Assembly: GCF_043290135.1 (NCBI RefSeq)
Contig: NC_134704.1
Coordinates: 9,481,501-9,545,500 of the forward strand
DNA from: Rhipicephalus microplus
Lineage: Eukaryota > Arthropoda > Arachnida > Ixodida > Ixodidae
Direction of reading: 5' to 3'
Length of the DNA: 64,000 nucleotides
Shown: one piece after another, positions 37,455-48,546 of the stretch
How positions within the stretch are numbered: the first letter of the stretch is position 1
Layout of the letters: each line of letters starts with the position of its first letter
Program-made: the position numbers and the translations under genes
Notes under the pieces: generated by a model
What the model was told of the DNA's origin: nothing
Databases searched by the model: none
Seen by the model: the letters and a program-made list of their open reading frames with translations, nothing else

Positions 37455-37468
37455 TGCAGTTCAGGTTC

Positions 37469-37948
37469 GAAGGTAGCAGCGCTAATTGGTATCGGGGCAA
37501 TACGCATGCCTTCATTGTTATGTATATTAAGCTAATAACCTTATACATGCTTCTCCAACACCAATGTGGAACCACATCTGCATGTTCATCGATAAATTAA
37601 CGTACTACAGTCGACCAGCGTTTCTATCTACTGCATGCTTCTTTTCTAATAAGCGATGACTGCAAGTACGCCACGCCATGCTGATACATCTTGTTCATAA
37701 CGGCAATCATAGTAAGGCGTTGCAGCCAGCCGAAAACCAATCAAAGTGAAGTAAGCTTACCTATAGGAACAGGCTAGTCAATAATGGCGACGACTATTTA
37801 TTTCTAGAAACAAAATACACCACTGAAATTCAATATTATCGCTTATTAGTATTTTTTATTCGTGGTGATCACCGTTCGTCTAATCATTTAGATATTGCTA
37901 GACGCTAACTAATATAAAATGCACTCTGCACTCATGAAAACATGAGCG

Positions 37949-37950
<2 letters not shown>
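37469..37950. other. No recognisable feature
   Basis: AT-rich flank of the gypsy element's target microsatellite. Confidence 0.45.

Positions 37951-37976
<26 letters not shown>
37951..37976. repeat. (TA)n microsatellite, left part of the gypsy target site
   Basis: 26 bp of TA repeat ending directly at the LTR. It continues on the other side of the element at 43335-43390. Confidence 0.95.
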
Positions 37977-37979
<3 letters not shown>

Positions 37980-38105
37980 AAGGTGGCGTCCAGTACCCTC
38001 AAGACTCTTCTTTATTGTCTCGAGTATGTGCCCCACAACCTAAGCTTGACTAGTGATGATGAGTATGTACAGATGAAAAGATGGGACGCATAAACAATGC
38101 TCACA
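37977..38105 (-). repeat. 3' LTR of the gypsy element
   Basis: 129 bp, starting TGTAAGG and ending CTCACA, with TG...CA termini. The element strand contains AATAAA (inside GACAATAAAGAAG), a likely polyadenylation signal. The three differences from the other LTR are at element-plus offsets 7 (G/A) and two sites in GAAAAGATGGG versus GAAAATATAGG. Confidence 0.93.
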
Positions 38106-38120
38106 CTTATTTTCCCCGCG
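38106..38120 (-). other. Candidate polypurine tract
   Basis: On the element strand GCGGGGAAAATAAG lies directly against the 3' LTR, as expected of the plus-strand primer. It is short and interrupted by one pyrimidine. Confidence 0.55.
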
Positions 38121-38146
38121 CACTTGAGCGGCCGCCCGGCCGAGAC

Positions 38147-41050
38147 TTAGGCGGGAAATGTACGGCGAACAAAGGGTTTAAGACGTGAAACGTGGACTAT
38201 CTCGGAGGCATGGTAACGACGGTCCGAGGAACCCTCGACGGGAGTGACAACGTAATTGACAGGAGATGTCCGTTCAGAAATAACGTAAGGTGCGAGAAAG
38301 CGTGACTGAAACTTTTCACACAATCCTGGAGTGCGAACAGGCGTCCAAAGTAATACTTCATCTCCAGGACGGAAAGTGACGTCTCGACGCAAGCTGTCAT
38401 AGCGTTGCTTGCGGTCTTGTTGACTGGCCTCCGTGTTGAGTTGAGCACGTTGCCGTGCCTCAGCGAGCCTTGAAACGAAATGTTCTGGCGTACTCGTGGA
38501 CGTTTTTGTCGTTACATTGAAGAAAGAGGCATCAATCGTGAATGTCGGCGCACGACCATAGACGAGGAAGAAAGGTGAATACCCGGTGGTTCGTTGAACA
38601 GCGGTGTTGTGTGCAAATGTTACGAACGGCAAGATTTTGTCCCAGTTATCGTGGTGCGGTTCGATGTGCATGGATGTCATGTCGATTAGAGTCCGGTGGA
38701 ATCGCTCTGTCAGACCATTTGTCTGCGGGTGGTAAGCGGATGTGGTCTTATGAACTGTGCCACAAGTTTTTAGGATTTCATCGAGAATTGTGGACAGGAA
38801 GGCCTTGCCTCGGTCACTCAACAAAGCGCGAGGTGCACCATGGCGCAACACAATGGCTTCTAAAAAAAAGGCGGCAACGTCTGATGCAGAGCTAGTGCGT
38901 ATAAGAGGAGCAGTCTCCGCGTATTGTGTGAGGTGGTCGACAGCTGTGACAATCCAGCGGTGGCCCGCTGGCGTTACGGGAAGTGGCCCGACGAGGTTTA
39001 TTCCGACAACGACAAAAGGTGTATCGGGACATGGAATGGGCTGTAATAAGCCAGCAGGAGCTGAAGTTGGTCATTTCCGGCGTTGACAAAGTGCGCAAGA
39101 AGCGACATAATTAGTCACAAAGGTAGAAAGACCAGGCCAAAAGAAACGGCTCCTAACGCGGTAGTAGGTCTTTTGAAATCCTAAGTGTCCAGCTGATGGG
39201 TCGTCGTGCAATGCTTCGAGAACTTGTTTTCACAGCGAACGGGGAAGTACTGGCACCCACCGATGCCCATCCGCATTGTAAATAAAGTGCTGCAGGACGT
39301 TGTTCTCTAGCTTGAACTGCCGTAGCTGACGACGTAGTCTGGCATTAGGTGGAGAAGACGAGCCATTCAAGTATCCGATGATGCGGTTACAGTAGGAGTC
39401 GTCACGTTGGCACGCGGAAAACTCGGCGCTGCTGTTTAAAGATAGTGACCCAGCAACTTCCAGGGGTGATAACATGGGTGAAGAGGAAGCCACTTGATCA
39501 CCTGAGGGGCATTGAGGATTTGTGGTTGGAGATGAAAGTGGCAGAGGGCAGCGAGAGAGAGCGTCAGCATCCTGATGCTGTTTGCCAGACCTGTACACAA
39601 CGTCAAAAGTGTACTCTTGCAAACGCAGTATCCAGCGACCGAGGCGCCCAGACAAATTCTTCAGCGAGGACAACCAGCATAAGGCATGGTGGTCGGTGAT
39701 CACAGTGAAGTGGCGTCCATACAGATAAGGGCGAAATTTCTGGATGGCCCAAACGACAGCGAGACATTCCTGCTCTGTTATCGAGTAGTTCTGCTCCGCA
39801 GGTGTTAGTGCGCGACTGGCATACGCAACTACTCGCTCACGTGATGTTTCATCGCGCTGGAGGAGGACAGCACCGATTTTGTGGCCGCTGGCATCTGTGT
39901 GCAGGAAAGTGGGTGCACTCTCATCGAAGTGACGGAGGACGGGGTCTGATGTCAGAGCACGCTTAAGGGCTTGGAAAGCACACTTGCACTCGTCTGTCCA
40001 CGTGAAAGCCGTTCCTGACGTCAGAAGCTTGTGTAACGGCCCCGCAATGGTAGCAAAGTGACGGATGAAGCGGCGGATATAAGACGCCAGGCCCACGAAA
40101 CTTCGCAATTGTTTTTGATTGCCCGGACGTGGAAAACTAATTACGGCAGCAACCTTGTCGGGGTCGGGTCGAACACCATCTTTGCTGACAAGGTGACCCA
40201 ATACTTTGATGCTTGTGCTGGCGAAGTGGCACTTCTTTGTATTGAGCTGCAGACCAGCGTTCAAAATGCACGTTAGAACTTCGTTCAAATGCCTAAGGTG
40301 CTGAGGAAAAGTAGAAGAATAAATTACGATGTCGTCTAAGTAACATAAACAGGTTTTTCATTTGAGACCACGTAAGACGGCATCTATCATGCGCTCGAAT
40401 GTTGCTGGAGCGTTGCATAAGCCAAAAGGCATGACGTTAAATTCGTAAAGCCCGTCAGGCGTCGCAAACACTGTTTTCTCCTTGTCTGCTTCGCGCATAG
40501 GTATTTGCCAATACCCGGATCGGAGGTCGAGGCTGGAGAAATATTCTGCGCCTTGTAGGGAGTCCAGGGCATCATCTATGCGTGGCAACGGATATACGTC
40601 TTTTTTCGTGATCTTATTGAGCGCTCTGTAATCAACACAAAAGCGGACAGAGCCATCCTTTTTCCGGACCAACACCACAGGAGACGACCAAGAGCTGGAT
40701 GAAGGTCGAATAATATCCCGTTTGAGCATGTCGGTGACGTTTTCCTCAATGATTTGCCGTTCCGCCGAAGACAGACGGTATGGGCGGCGGCGTACAATGG
40801 AGCTGCCTTCGGTTTCGATACTGTGCTCTGCAACGGAGGTGCGGCCCAGAACTTTGGGATGTACGTCAAACAAAAGGCTGTGCTTTTGGAAGTCTAAGAG
40901 GTCTCTCCTTTGCTCGGCAGTGAGGTGAGGACTTATGGTGTCATTTAAAGCAACAGTGGTAGCCTTCATATCAGTTGTAGCAGACAAAGGCGTTGATTCT
41001 GCGTGAAGGGGAACCAGCGACAAAGGCTCGCTGTCAGCGAAGCAGCTCAC
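38147..41050 (-). pseudogene. gypsy pol: reverse transcriptase, RNase H, integrase with three TGA stops
   Basis: One continuous frame on the minus strand. RT motifs: PYRLSSAERQIIEE, SPVVLVRKKDGSVRFCVDYR, LDLRSGYWQI, FGLCNAPATF and YLDDIVIY. RNase H: LHTDASGHKIGAVL, TEQECLAVVWAI and ITDHHALCWL. Integrase: a zinc-binding region with GHLGFQKTYYRVR and CALCQRRK, then the core with LLSDRGKAFLS and SAYHPQTNGLTERFHRTL, then the C-terminal YHASEIVHVSRLKPF. Stops are TGA at 40358-40360 (just before YLDD), 39230-39232 and 39071-39073. The segment normally reading D.(L/V)GPLP has Asn at 38996-38998 (GINLVGPLP), so the first catalytic Asp is lost. All lesions look like single transitions. The frame change from protease lies in a duplicated stretch at 41026-41128. 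Confidence 0.9.
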
Positions 41051-41097
41051 AGCAGTGGGGCAGCTTCAGCGAAACAGCTCGCTGTCAGCGAAACAGC

Positions 41098-41760
41098 TCA
41101 CAGCAGCTCACAGCCTTGGGGCAGCTTCCCTGACGAGGAAGTTGGGTTCAAGGCGGTGACCAATGCTTTACTGTCGTTAAACCGCACAAGGCCGGGTGCT
41201 ATGGTAAGCCCCGCAGATTTGGAGTGAACGGATGGGGCTATGAACACGTCACCGTTAACTACAGTATCCGAAGTGACCATGAGAATTTGTTCATCTCCTG
41301 GCGAAATGAAACAATCAGCGGCAGCAACGAAACGGAAGCTGTACGGATCGATATCGGATGAACTCTCAGTAGCTGACATTTCAATTACTCGCTGACGACA
41401 CGATATGAAAGCTGATGCCGAAGAAAGAAAGTCCCATCCTAAAATTACTGTGTGAGTGCACCAAGGAAGTACAAGAAACTGAATGTGAAGGATGCCATCT
41501 ATGAAAACGCGGACTGTGCAAACACTTGAAGGCTGAATATGGACTCGATCTGCGCAACGAAGGGGAGGGCCATCGTATGGCGTCCTAACTTTTTTCAAGC
41601 GGGCACAAAAGTCTGCACGAATTACGGAAAGTGTTGTGCCTGTGTCTACCAGTGCCTCTGTCTGTATACCTTCAACGTACACTAATAAAACATTCGATGG
41701 GCGGTCCGGATGAGTTTGACGCAGTTCGAAAGATGCAGCTTTCCCTCCCGAAGCTGCACT
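41098..41760 (-). pseudogene. gypsy aspartic protease, cut off from pol by a local duplication
   Basis: The frame is open from just upstream of the gag stop, in the -1 frame relative to gag, with no ATG needed if made by frameshifting. The active site is ALVDTGTTLSVI, and the second conserved segment is HTVILGWDFL. Length and motif spacing fit retroviral-type proteases of Ty3/gypsy elements, which cleave the Gag-Pol polyprotein in the particle. The frame ends at 41098, where a repeat-rich duplication separates it from the RT frame. The protease domain itself looks intact. Confidence 0.8.
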
Positions 41761-41762
41761 AT

Positions 41763-43085
41763 TTAGTTTTCCAGTCGGCGGTCAGAAATTGAAGTAGAAG
41801 GTCGGAGAGGAGAAGAGGAACGCCGCATCGGTGAAGGTGAGCGACGACGTGAGAAACGGGAACTGCCAACTGAGCCAAAGTTCTGCGGAGACGGCGACCG
41901 ACGTGTGCTGTTCTGATACAGTCGGCGATAGGGTGGTCCAGTGGGGTAGAAGTCTTCCCGTTCAAAGTTATCGTAGCTTTGTCTTTCGTCTCGCTGACGG
42001 CGTCGGCAAAACCTTGAAATGTGACCATGGATGCCGCAATAGAAGCAAGTCGGCCGCGAAGTGCGCCAGTCGTTGTAAGGCTGGGAAGATGGTCGTGATG
42101 CGAGTGAGTTGAGCGAACCATGCAATCCGGCCGCTGGTAGCTGCATTGGGCTTTGCTGGGGTGCAGGTGTCCTAGCAGCAACTTGAGCGTAAGTTGGCAT
42201 GGCCACAGGATATGAGCTCGGAACTGGTGAGATTGTCATCGAGGCCATGCTTTGCTGGCGTGCAGGTGTCGTTGCAGCAACGTGAGCATAACTTGGAATG
42301 GGCACGGGATGTGAACTCGGAACTGGTGTACCTGTGATCAATGCCAGTTCCTCCCTCACGACGTCGCGTAAACTGGTAGCAGGTGGCGTCGTTCGGATAT
42401 GAAGGGGGCGAGGTGAGAACTGTGCATGAAGTTCCTCGCGGATGATAGAGCGGATCAATGCACGCAGCTCTGTTGTGTCATGACTCGAGCTGAGATGAGG
42501 CATATCAGGTTGCACCCGAGTGGTTTGAAGCTCCTCAAGGCGCTGACAGGTAGCTACAACATCGGCTACGCTCTGGGGATTCTGCATCACAAGCGCATTA
42601 AAAGCGACAGTCGCAATGCCTTTTAGCAGGTGGCGCACATGGTCGTTTTCCGCCATATGGTTGTCGATGCGGCGGCAAAGGGCGAGAACATCTTCAATGT
42701 AAGAAGTGTAAGAATCCCCGGGGCGTTGAACACGTGCGCCAAGCCTTTTTTTGGCGATATCCGAGCGCACCGACGGGTTGGCGAAAATCTGGCGGAGCTG
42801 GCGCGTAATGGTGGGCCATGTAAAAAAATCTGTAGCGTGGTTTAAAAGCCACGTTTTTGCGACGCCGCTCAAGTAGAATGCAACACGGGTGAGTTTCGCG
42901 GGCTCATCCCAGTTGTTGATGGCACTCACGCGGTCATACTCCTCGAGCCAGTCTTCCACGTCCTCACCCGGAAGCCCTGCGAACAGCGGAGGATCCTTTT
43001 GAGGGCTGGTGACCAGGTGAGAAGGGTTTCTTGGCTGTGGGAGCGGTGGTGCAGCTGCTGCGCTGGGTTGGTCGGCTTGCGACAT
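41763..43085 (-). CDS. gypsy Gag protein, intact frame
   Basis: 440 codons from ATG 43085 (MSQADQPSAAAAPP). The frame is open 15 codons further upstream (ELRSGRHL after a TTG), so an alternative or lost upstream start is possible. Residues ~35-170 form a retrotransposon Gag-type helical region (DPPLFAGLPGEDVEDWLEEY, then AFYLSGVAKTWL). A Pro/Ala-rich middle with two similar blocks follows, then one CCHC zinc knuckle (CFYCGIHGHISRFC) and a Ser/Arg-rich tail. It assembles the capsid and packages element RNA. It is the only undisrupted retroelement ORF in the window, so it could still be translated if transcribed. Confidence 0.88.
   Translation of the reverse strand: MSQADQPSAAAAPPLPQPRNPSHLVTSPQKDPPLFAGLPGEDVEDWLEEYDRVSAINNWDEPAKLTRVAFYLSGVAKTWLLNHATDFFTWPTITRQLRQIFANPSVRSDIAKKRLGARVQRPGDSYTSYIEDVLALCRRIDNHMAENDHVRHLLKGIATVAFNALVMQNPQSVADVVATCQRLEELQTTRVQPDMPHLSSSHDTTELRALIRSIIREELHAQFSPRPLHIRTTPPATSLRDVVREELALITGTPVPSSHPVPIPSYAHVAATTPARQQSMASMTISPVPSSYPVAMPTYAQVAARTPAPQQSPMQLPAAGLHGSLNSLASRPSSQPYNDWRTSRPTCFYCGIHGHISRFCRRRQRDERQSYDNFEREDFYPTGPPYRRLYQNSTRRSPSPQNFGSVGSSRFSRRRSPSPMRRSSSPLRPSTSISDRRLEN
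41766..41772 (-). other. Candidate -1 ribosomal frameshift heptamer at gag end
   Basis: On the coding strand G GAA AAC sits immediately before the gag TAA stop, and the protease frame is exactly -1. It resembles the GGA-type slippery sites known from some retroviruses rather than the canonical XXXYYYZ. Downstream structure was not evaluated. Confidence 0.45.
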
Positions 43086-43185
43086 TACCGAACCCAGGTC
43101 GTTTAAGTGGCGGCCTGAACGGAGCTCCAAAGATGTGTTCTAGAAGACGCTGGGGTTGTCTGAGAGCGCGAGAGGACGCAGGAAT

Positions 43186-43203
43186 CGGGCAGCACCTCCA
43201 CCA
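43186..43203 (-). other. Candidate primer-binding site
   Basis: Two bases inside the 5' LTR the element strand reads TGGTGGAGGTGCTGCC. It begins with TGG, as expected for pairing with a tRNA CCA end. The tRNA is not identified. Confidence 0.5.
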
Positions 43204-43205
43204 CT

Positions 43206-43331
43206 TGTAAGATGGCGTCCAGTACCCTCAAGACTCTTCTTTATTGTCTCGAGTATGTGCCCCACAACCTAAGCTTGACTAGTGATGATGAGTATGTACA
43301 GATGAAAATATAGGACGCATAAACAATGCTC

Positions 43332-43334
<3 letters not shown>
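43206..43334 (-). repeat. 5' LTR of the gypsy element
   Basis: 129 bp, 126 identical to the 3' LTR, with the same TG...CA ends, and followed outward by (TA)n. Confidence 0.93.

Positions 43335-43390
<56 letters not shown>
43335..43390. repeat. (TA)n microsatellite, right part of the gypsy target site
   Basis: 56 bp of TA repeat directly outside the 5' LTR. It is the continuation of 37951-37976 before insertion. Confidence 0.95.
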
Positions 43391-43393
<3 letters not shown>

Positions 43394-43790
43394 GTTTTCT
43401 GCTGCCATGATTATACCAGAGGACTTTTTAATCTCATCGGCCCACCTCACTTTCTGTCTCCCCTTCATGCGTTTGCCTTCTCTAGGAGTCTATAGTCAGT
43501 TACCCGTAATGGCGAGTGGTTATCCTACCTACGTGTCTGGCCCATGTCCATTTCTTCTTTTTGATTTCAACTATGTTATCCTTAACCCCAGTTTGTTCCA
43601 TGACCTACTCCGCCCTCTCAGACTCTCTATTCAAGCTACACCTATAATTTTACTTTCCATCACTAACTGTGTCATCCTCAATTTAAACTGAACAGAATTT
43701 GTAAGCCTCCAGGTTTCTGCTCCTAAGTGCCGGCAAGACGCAGCTGTTATATACTTTCCTCTTGAGGGTTAGTGATTCATGATTTGAGAA
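43391..43790 (-). pseudogene. RTE-like LINE C-terminal remnant
   Basis: The minus strand reads KKKKWTWARHVGRI and, in another frame, MKGRQKVRWADEIKK, matching the conserved C terminus of RTE-type ORF2 (W.WAGH..R, then GR...RW.DDI.K). Many stops. The plus-strand text is the familiar antisense version found as dispersed repeats in tick DNA. Its end overlaps in sequence with the fragment at 24308-24424. Confidence 0.7.
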
Positions 43791-45332
43791 TGCTTGCCGA
43801 CTGTGATCCATGTTATCGTTGTTCGTCTAGATATTTCCTTCTCATGGTTCGGCTCCGGTTCGGCTATATATATACATTCATAGTTTGTGTGTGCTATTTA
43901 AGCAGAGAAGAGTATCAAAATATTCGCCGTCCGCCATCGCAGAACATCGAAAACAATGTTGACCTGGCCTGCCTTCAGGTGTTCTTGTAGACTCGACTAA
44001 CGGGCTCAATACATAAGGGTAAACTGTCTGTGCACTGTGCTAAAAATAGCATTTTCTCCCATTCACTAGGCCTCAGCAAAAGCAGCATCTACGTAAAACG
44101 TTGCCGCAAACTGTGCGTCTGAATGGGCGAGTGCTCGAAAAGGTTCAACAGAAAGTAAACGCCCATGGAAAGGATCGACACAGAAAATATGCACCACGCT
44201 GTGTATTCTACGTCATTCCATAGGAAGATCTGTACACCACATCCGCTAGGCAACCTGTACTTCCAAAAGCTGGATTCAGGTACACATGCACATGCTGATA
44301 ATAAATAAATAAATAAATGAATAAACAAATAAACAAATAAAGCGGAAGAAAAAATGGCAGATGCCCCTCATTCTGGGAGTCGATTTCATGCTAAGCAGCA
44401 GGCAAGTATTGCCCTATATAGCATTTTATTATTACTTTGAGTCAAGCTGTGCAAGTTCGACCGACTTTTTTCTGCAGTTTGAGTAGTTAGTGCCAGTTGT
44501 GGAAAAGCCCGTAGCGAGGAACCTCCTTCGAAAAAACAGGAACCACTTGCTGGTCACCTTAGTTATTTGAGCAATGTGCCTGTTTAAGGAAGCAACAATT
44601 TTGAGGTAGGAGATATGGCTCATATGACGCTCCCATTTTTAGACCCTCTGATTCACGGAATCAATCATGGGTTTGCCAGGCACGCTGACTTCAGGAATAT
44701 TGCATTTATTTGATGGTACGACGTAACGTAGGTAGTCATATTAGAACACAGATTTATGTTTTATTTAAATGATAATGCACGTTGCTGTGCGATTATGAGC
44801 CTATAATAAGTAACAGTATCGGCCGTATTCCCCCGAGATGGGAAATGAATAAGTCCTAGGAGTTCGTAAGTAATGTTGCTTACACATAAACAAAAGCCGA
44901 TAATGAGCACTGCAACCGCAGTTAACATTGTCGCAATATGAGGCCATTAAAGGGTCTCTACCATAGGTAGTTTCAAGAACTGGTGTAGCTCTGTTGTCGG
45001 ATACTTGACTATCTAACAAAATATTGGCTCTCACAGCAATTTTTGTCCTTCCGTTCCTCTGATTTATTCATCACCGACAACGCGGCGGATGCCTGCTTCA
45101 CCTGCGATACAAGCTCTATAACTCAACCCTGTAGAACGTTTAGAAATTGTATTACCGCTCCAAGATTTACACAAACTCTCGATCACCTGTCGATCAGGCC
45201 CACATTATTTGGGCCGTGGTATGCGGCTATGCGCCACACTTGACCGAAGGTAAGGTTTTATAACACACGAACAGTTATCTCATGCTAATAAATGCCGAAC
45301 ATTTGTTTCCATATACTACAAGCACTTATGGC
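43791..45332. other. Unrecognised sequence, about 1.5 kb
   Basis: No supported gene. A short AAAT-rich run lies at 44300-44340. Confidence 0.45.
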
Positions 45333-45528
<196 letters not shown>

Positions 45529-45649
45529 CGCTGCCTGCGTCGCGCAAGTCCTCAAACCCTTTATCGAGACATGTATGAAACATAGCCGTACGTTACGCGC
45601 AATGGTATGCAGGTATGCGCCACATCTGATTCATAGTTTAAACCTGCCT

Positions 45650-45950
45650 ATAGGAACGGCGAGACCAGACAATGGTAATCTTAACGTAAGAGCGTTAAGA
45701 AAAAAGGCATCGGGGGTGTTGACTCCAAAAATGCAAAAAATGCCAGGTTCCGAGCAGGAATCGAACCCCCTGAATTCTGCGTGGAAATCAAGTATTCTAC
45801 CACAGAGCCACGCCAGGCCTCGCAACTGCTTTTCAAATAGACACTAACGCTCATAAAGGTCAATTGGGTATGCAGTGTTGGCTACCCAGTTTTATTAAAA
45901 TTACAAATGTGCTCCTACCATACATCTGTCACGTCGGGTTAAGATGAACT
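45650..45950 (-). repeat. Composite repeat: body plus tRNA-like module (copy B)
   Basis: The minus strand has the body at 45950-45826 (matching copy A at 31105-31228), the tRNA-like module at 45822-45745 (A box TGGCTCTGTGG; B box GGTTCGATTCC), then the downstream part with TTCTTAACGCTCTTACGTTAA. All three segments align with copy A in the same order. Confidence 0.7.
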
Positions 45951-45979
45951 GTACTTAGGCGGAATGCACCGAAGGTGAT

Positions 45980-46055
45980 TGAAAGTTTATATTAACCATA
46001 GAACAGAGTGAACAGATATTGGTAATATTAATTCGAAAACGTTAAGAAAAATCAT
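45980..46055 (-). repeat. Composite repeat, downstream part only
   Basis: The minus strand has CTTAACGTTTTCGAATTAAT followed by a segment like the downstream part of copy B, suggesting a partial tandem copy adjacent to it. Confidence 0.45.
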
Positions 46056-46139
46056 TGCGTCTCCACTAAGTGAGTGGCACAAATGGCTGAAGCTAAGGTC
46101 CTAAGCACTCCATTATGTCTAAGTTGAAGACGCCGACTA

Positions 46140-46262
46140 GTATAAAGGACGGATACGTGGACGAATGAATGCACGGACGCACGCATGAATTGGTGGACGG
46201 ACAGGTGGATGGACGGATAGATGGGCATGCAGATGAATGGATGGATGGACAGACGAACGGCG
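46140..46262. repeat. Degenerate GGAC/GGAT minisatellite
   Basis: Interrupted GGAC, GGAT and GAAT units. It resembles a decayed version of the array at 23073-23200. Confidence 0.7.
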
Positions 46263-46499
46263 CAGGTGATCATGTATCGTACTGTCATATTGGTTAATAC
46301 GCATTAGGTCAGTTGTTTACATATATATGTTTTCGGTTTCTGTTGGGCAGGTGTTTTGTTTTGGCTTGGTTTTTGTCGATTGTGTTTGACGCCAACTGGG
46401 TCAGCCCTAAGGAGCTTCACCCCGAAAAGCTCGCTTCGGCAGCGTTGACCTAACGAAGGCATAGAATAATTATGATAGTCCCAGTTGTAATCGAATTGT

Positions 46500-46690
46500 A
46501 TCATTGTTCCAGGCAATCAAGTGTTCTACCAAAAGCCCCAACAGGTCTCGGAACTGCTTTACAAGTTGACTGCCATGTTAGTGAAACGTCGATTGTGGTT
46601 GCAGTGCTGGCTATACAATTTTATAAACAGTTCATACGCACTCCTATCATACAGATTTCACGTTGCGTTAACTACAATTGTAGTGAAGCG
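46500..46690 (-). repeat. Composite repeat (copy C), tRNA-like part truncated
   Basis: Body at 46690-46550 aligns with copies A and B (GTTGCAGTGCTGGCTA, CACTCCTATCATACAGATTT). The tRNA-like part is only partial at 46546-46505. Confidence 0.6.
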
Positions 46691-47770
46691 ACATTCATTT
46701 AAGCTCATTTATCTAGCAGTGTCCAGGGCCGCCCTCTCCGCTGGCACAAGCGCTACATATCAGCACCGTGATATCAGTTTACCGCTTCTGGTGTTGCTAA
46801 TACCCATGTTGCTGCAGGCATCGCTACTCAACAGTACAAAGGTGACTCTGTAACATATATTTGTGCATTTTTTCAGCGTCATTTCACAACGTTTCGCTAA
46901 ATAAAAAAAAATACGATACAGTTGTTACCTCTCCGCACGCGCATAACATCGATTCCCAAAGTACCTGCCAATTTTTTCATGTACTGCCTCATTCACTAAT
47001 GCCCATCCTTGCAAACTTCAGTCGGCGTCAAGTAAAGGACAAGACGGTGAGCACCCCGACTTAGGCGGCTATAGAGAGATATGTACACAAAAACGGCCAA
47101 TATACCAGAAGTTCGCTAAATAACGTGAGACACCAGAGGCAAAACTCTATTGAGTGTATGACTATCTTCTGTGTTAAAAAAAGCAATATTCCATATTTTA
47201 CCCTGAATATAGGCTACTCATGACGACGTTAGGCAAAACGACCGACATGAAGTGCATATACAATCTCAATCTCGAAGAAAGTGATGCCGTGCTGCACAGC
47301 AACGATGATTCTATGCAACTAGGGCCAGCAAATAAAAGCATGAACTAGAGCTGGCAGTGTGTTTCAGTGGATCGAATATCGCTGGAACACGGTTGCACAA
47401 CACTAAGGCAATAATGTATTTAATTATGCATTGTCGAGAATCTAATATTTTTATAGCGCTACCTTGCACGGTTATAGCAATAGCGTTGTTGGTTATCACA
47501 TACAGAAATGCTACATCTTTTATGGCATTTTATTTCTAAGCACAACTGTAGACATCCTTGTTTGTTCGTCTTAGTGGATACAGCGGAAGACGCAAGGAAT
47601 AATATTATGATTAAAAAATCACAGTCAATCTCTCTCTGTTTTCTGTTTTCTACGTTGTCGTTTTGTGTTACCGACGTCATGAATCAAAACTGTTCACCCA
47701 AGCGTTTCACGTGCATATCATAATTTGATTTTATAGGTCTCATGTGCACTTGTGAGAGTAATTCACACAC
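46691..47770. other. Unrecognised sequence, about 1.1 kb
   Basis: No supported gene or element. Confidence 0.45.
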
Positions 47771-47774
47771 ACAT

Positions 47775-47778
47775 ATAA

Positions 47779-47825
<47 letters not shown>

Positions 47826-47830
47826 TATAT
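47775..47830. repeat. Interrupted (TA)n microsatellite
   Basis: TA repeats broken by occasional C, directly upstream of the hammerhead-like core at 47834. Confidence 0.9.
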
Positions 47831-47833
47831 GCC

Positions 47834-48367
<534 letters not shown>

Positions 48368-48460
48368 GTCCGTCGAAATAAACCACGTGGTGACCGCTCC
48401 CGCTCACGGAGGATCTACTTGACTATATGCAACGCTACGGCCACTCAACCACCATGCCTG

Positions 48461-48463
<3 letters not shown>

Positions 48464-48538
<75 letters not shown>
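48464..48538. repeat. (TA)n microsatellite
   Basis: About 75 bp of TA repeat closing the ribozyme-like block. Confidence 0.95.

Positions 48539-48546
<8 letters not shown>

Larger units (their letters stand above)
37977..43334 (-). mobile_element. Complete Ty3/gypsy LTR retrotransposon inserted in (TA)n
   Basis: A 5358-bp element bounded by two 129-bp LTRs. Element order on the minus strand: 5' LTR (43334-43206), primer-binding candidate, gag, protease, RT-RNase H-integrase, purine-rich tract, 3' LTR (38105-37977). Domain order PR-RT-RH-IN defines Ty3/gypsy (Metaviridae); I cannot assign a clade. Both flanks are TA repeat, so the element sits inside one microsatellite and its 4-6-bp TSD cannot be delimited. 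The LTRs differ at 3 of 129 positions, so insertion is relatively recent, yet pol carries three TGA stops and an integrase active-site change. No envelope-like ORF is seen. It is defective unless complemented in trans. Confidence 0.93.

Noticed and set aside
39445..39699. Plus-strand ORFs over the gypsy element (38542, 38757, 39445, 40058, 41831)
   Set aside because: They are antisense to clear pol or gag coding sequence and have no domains of their own.
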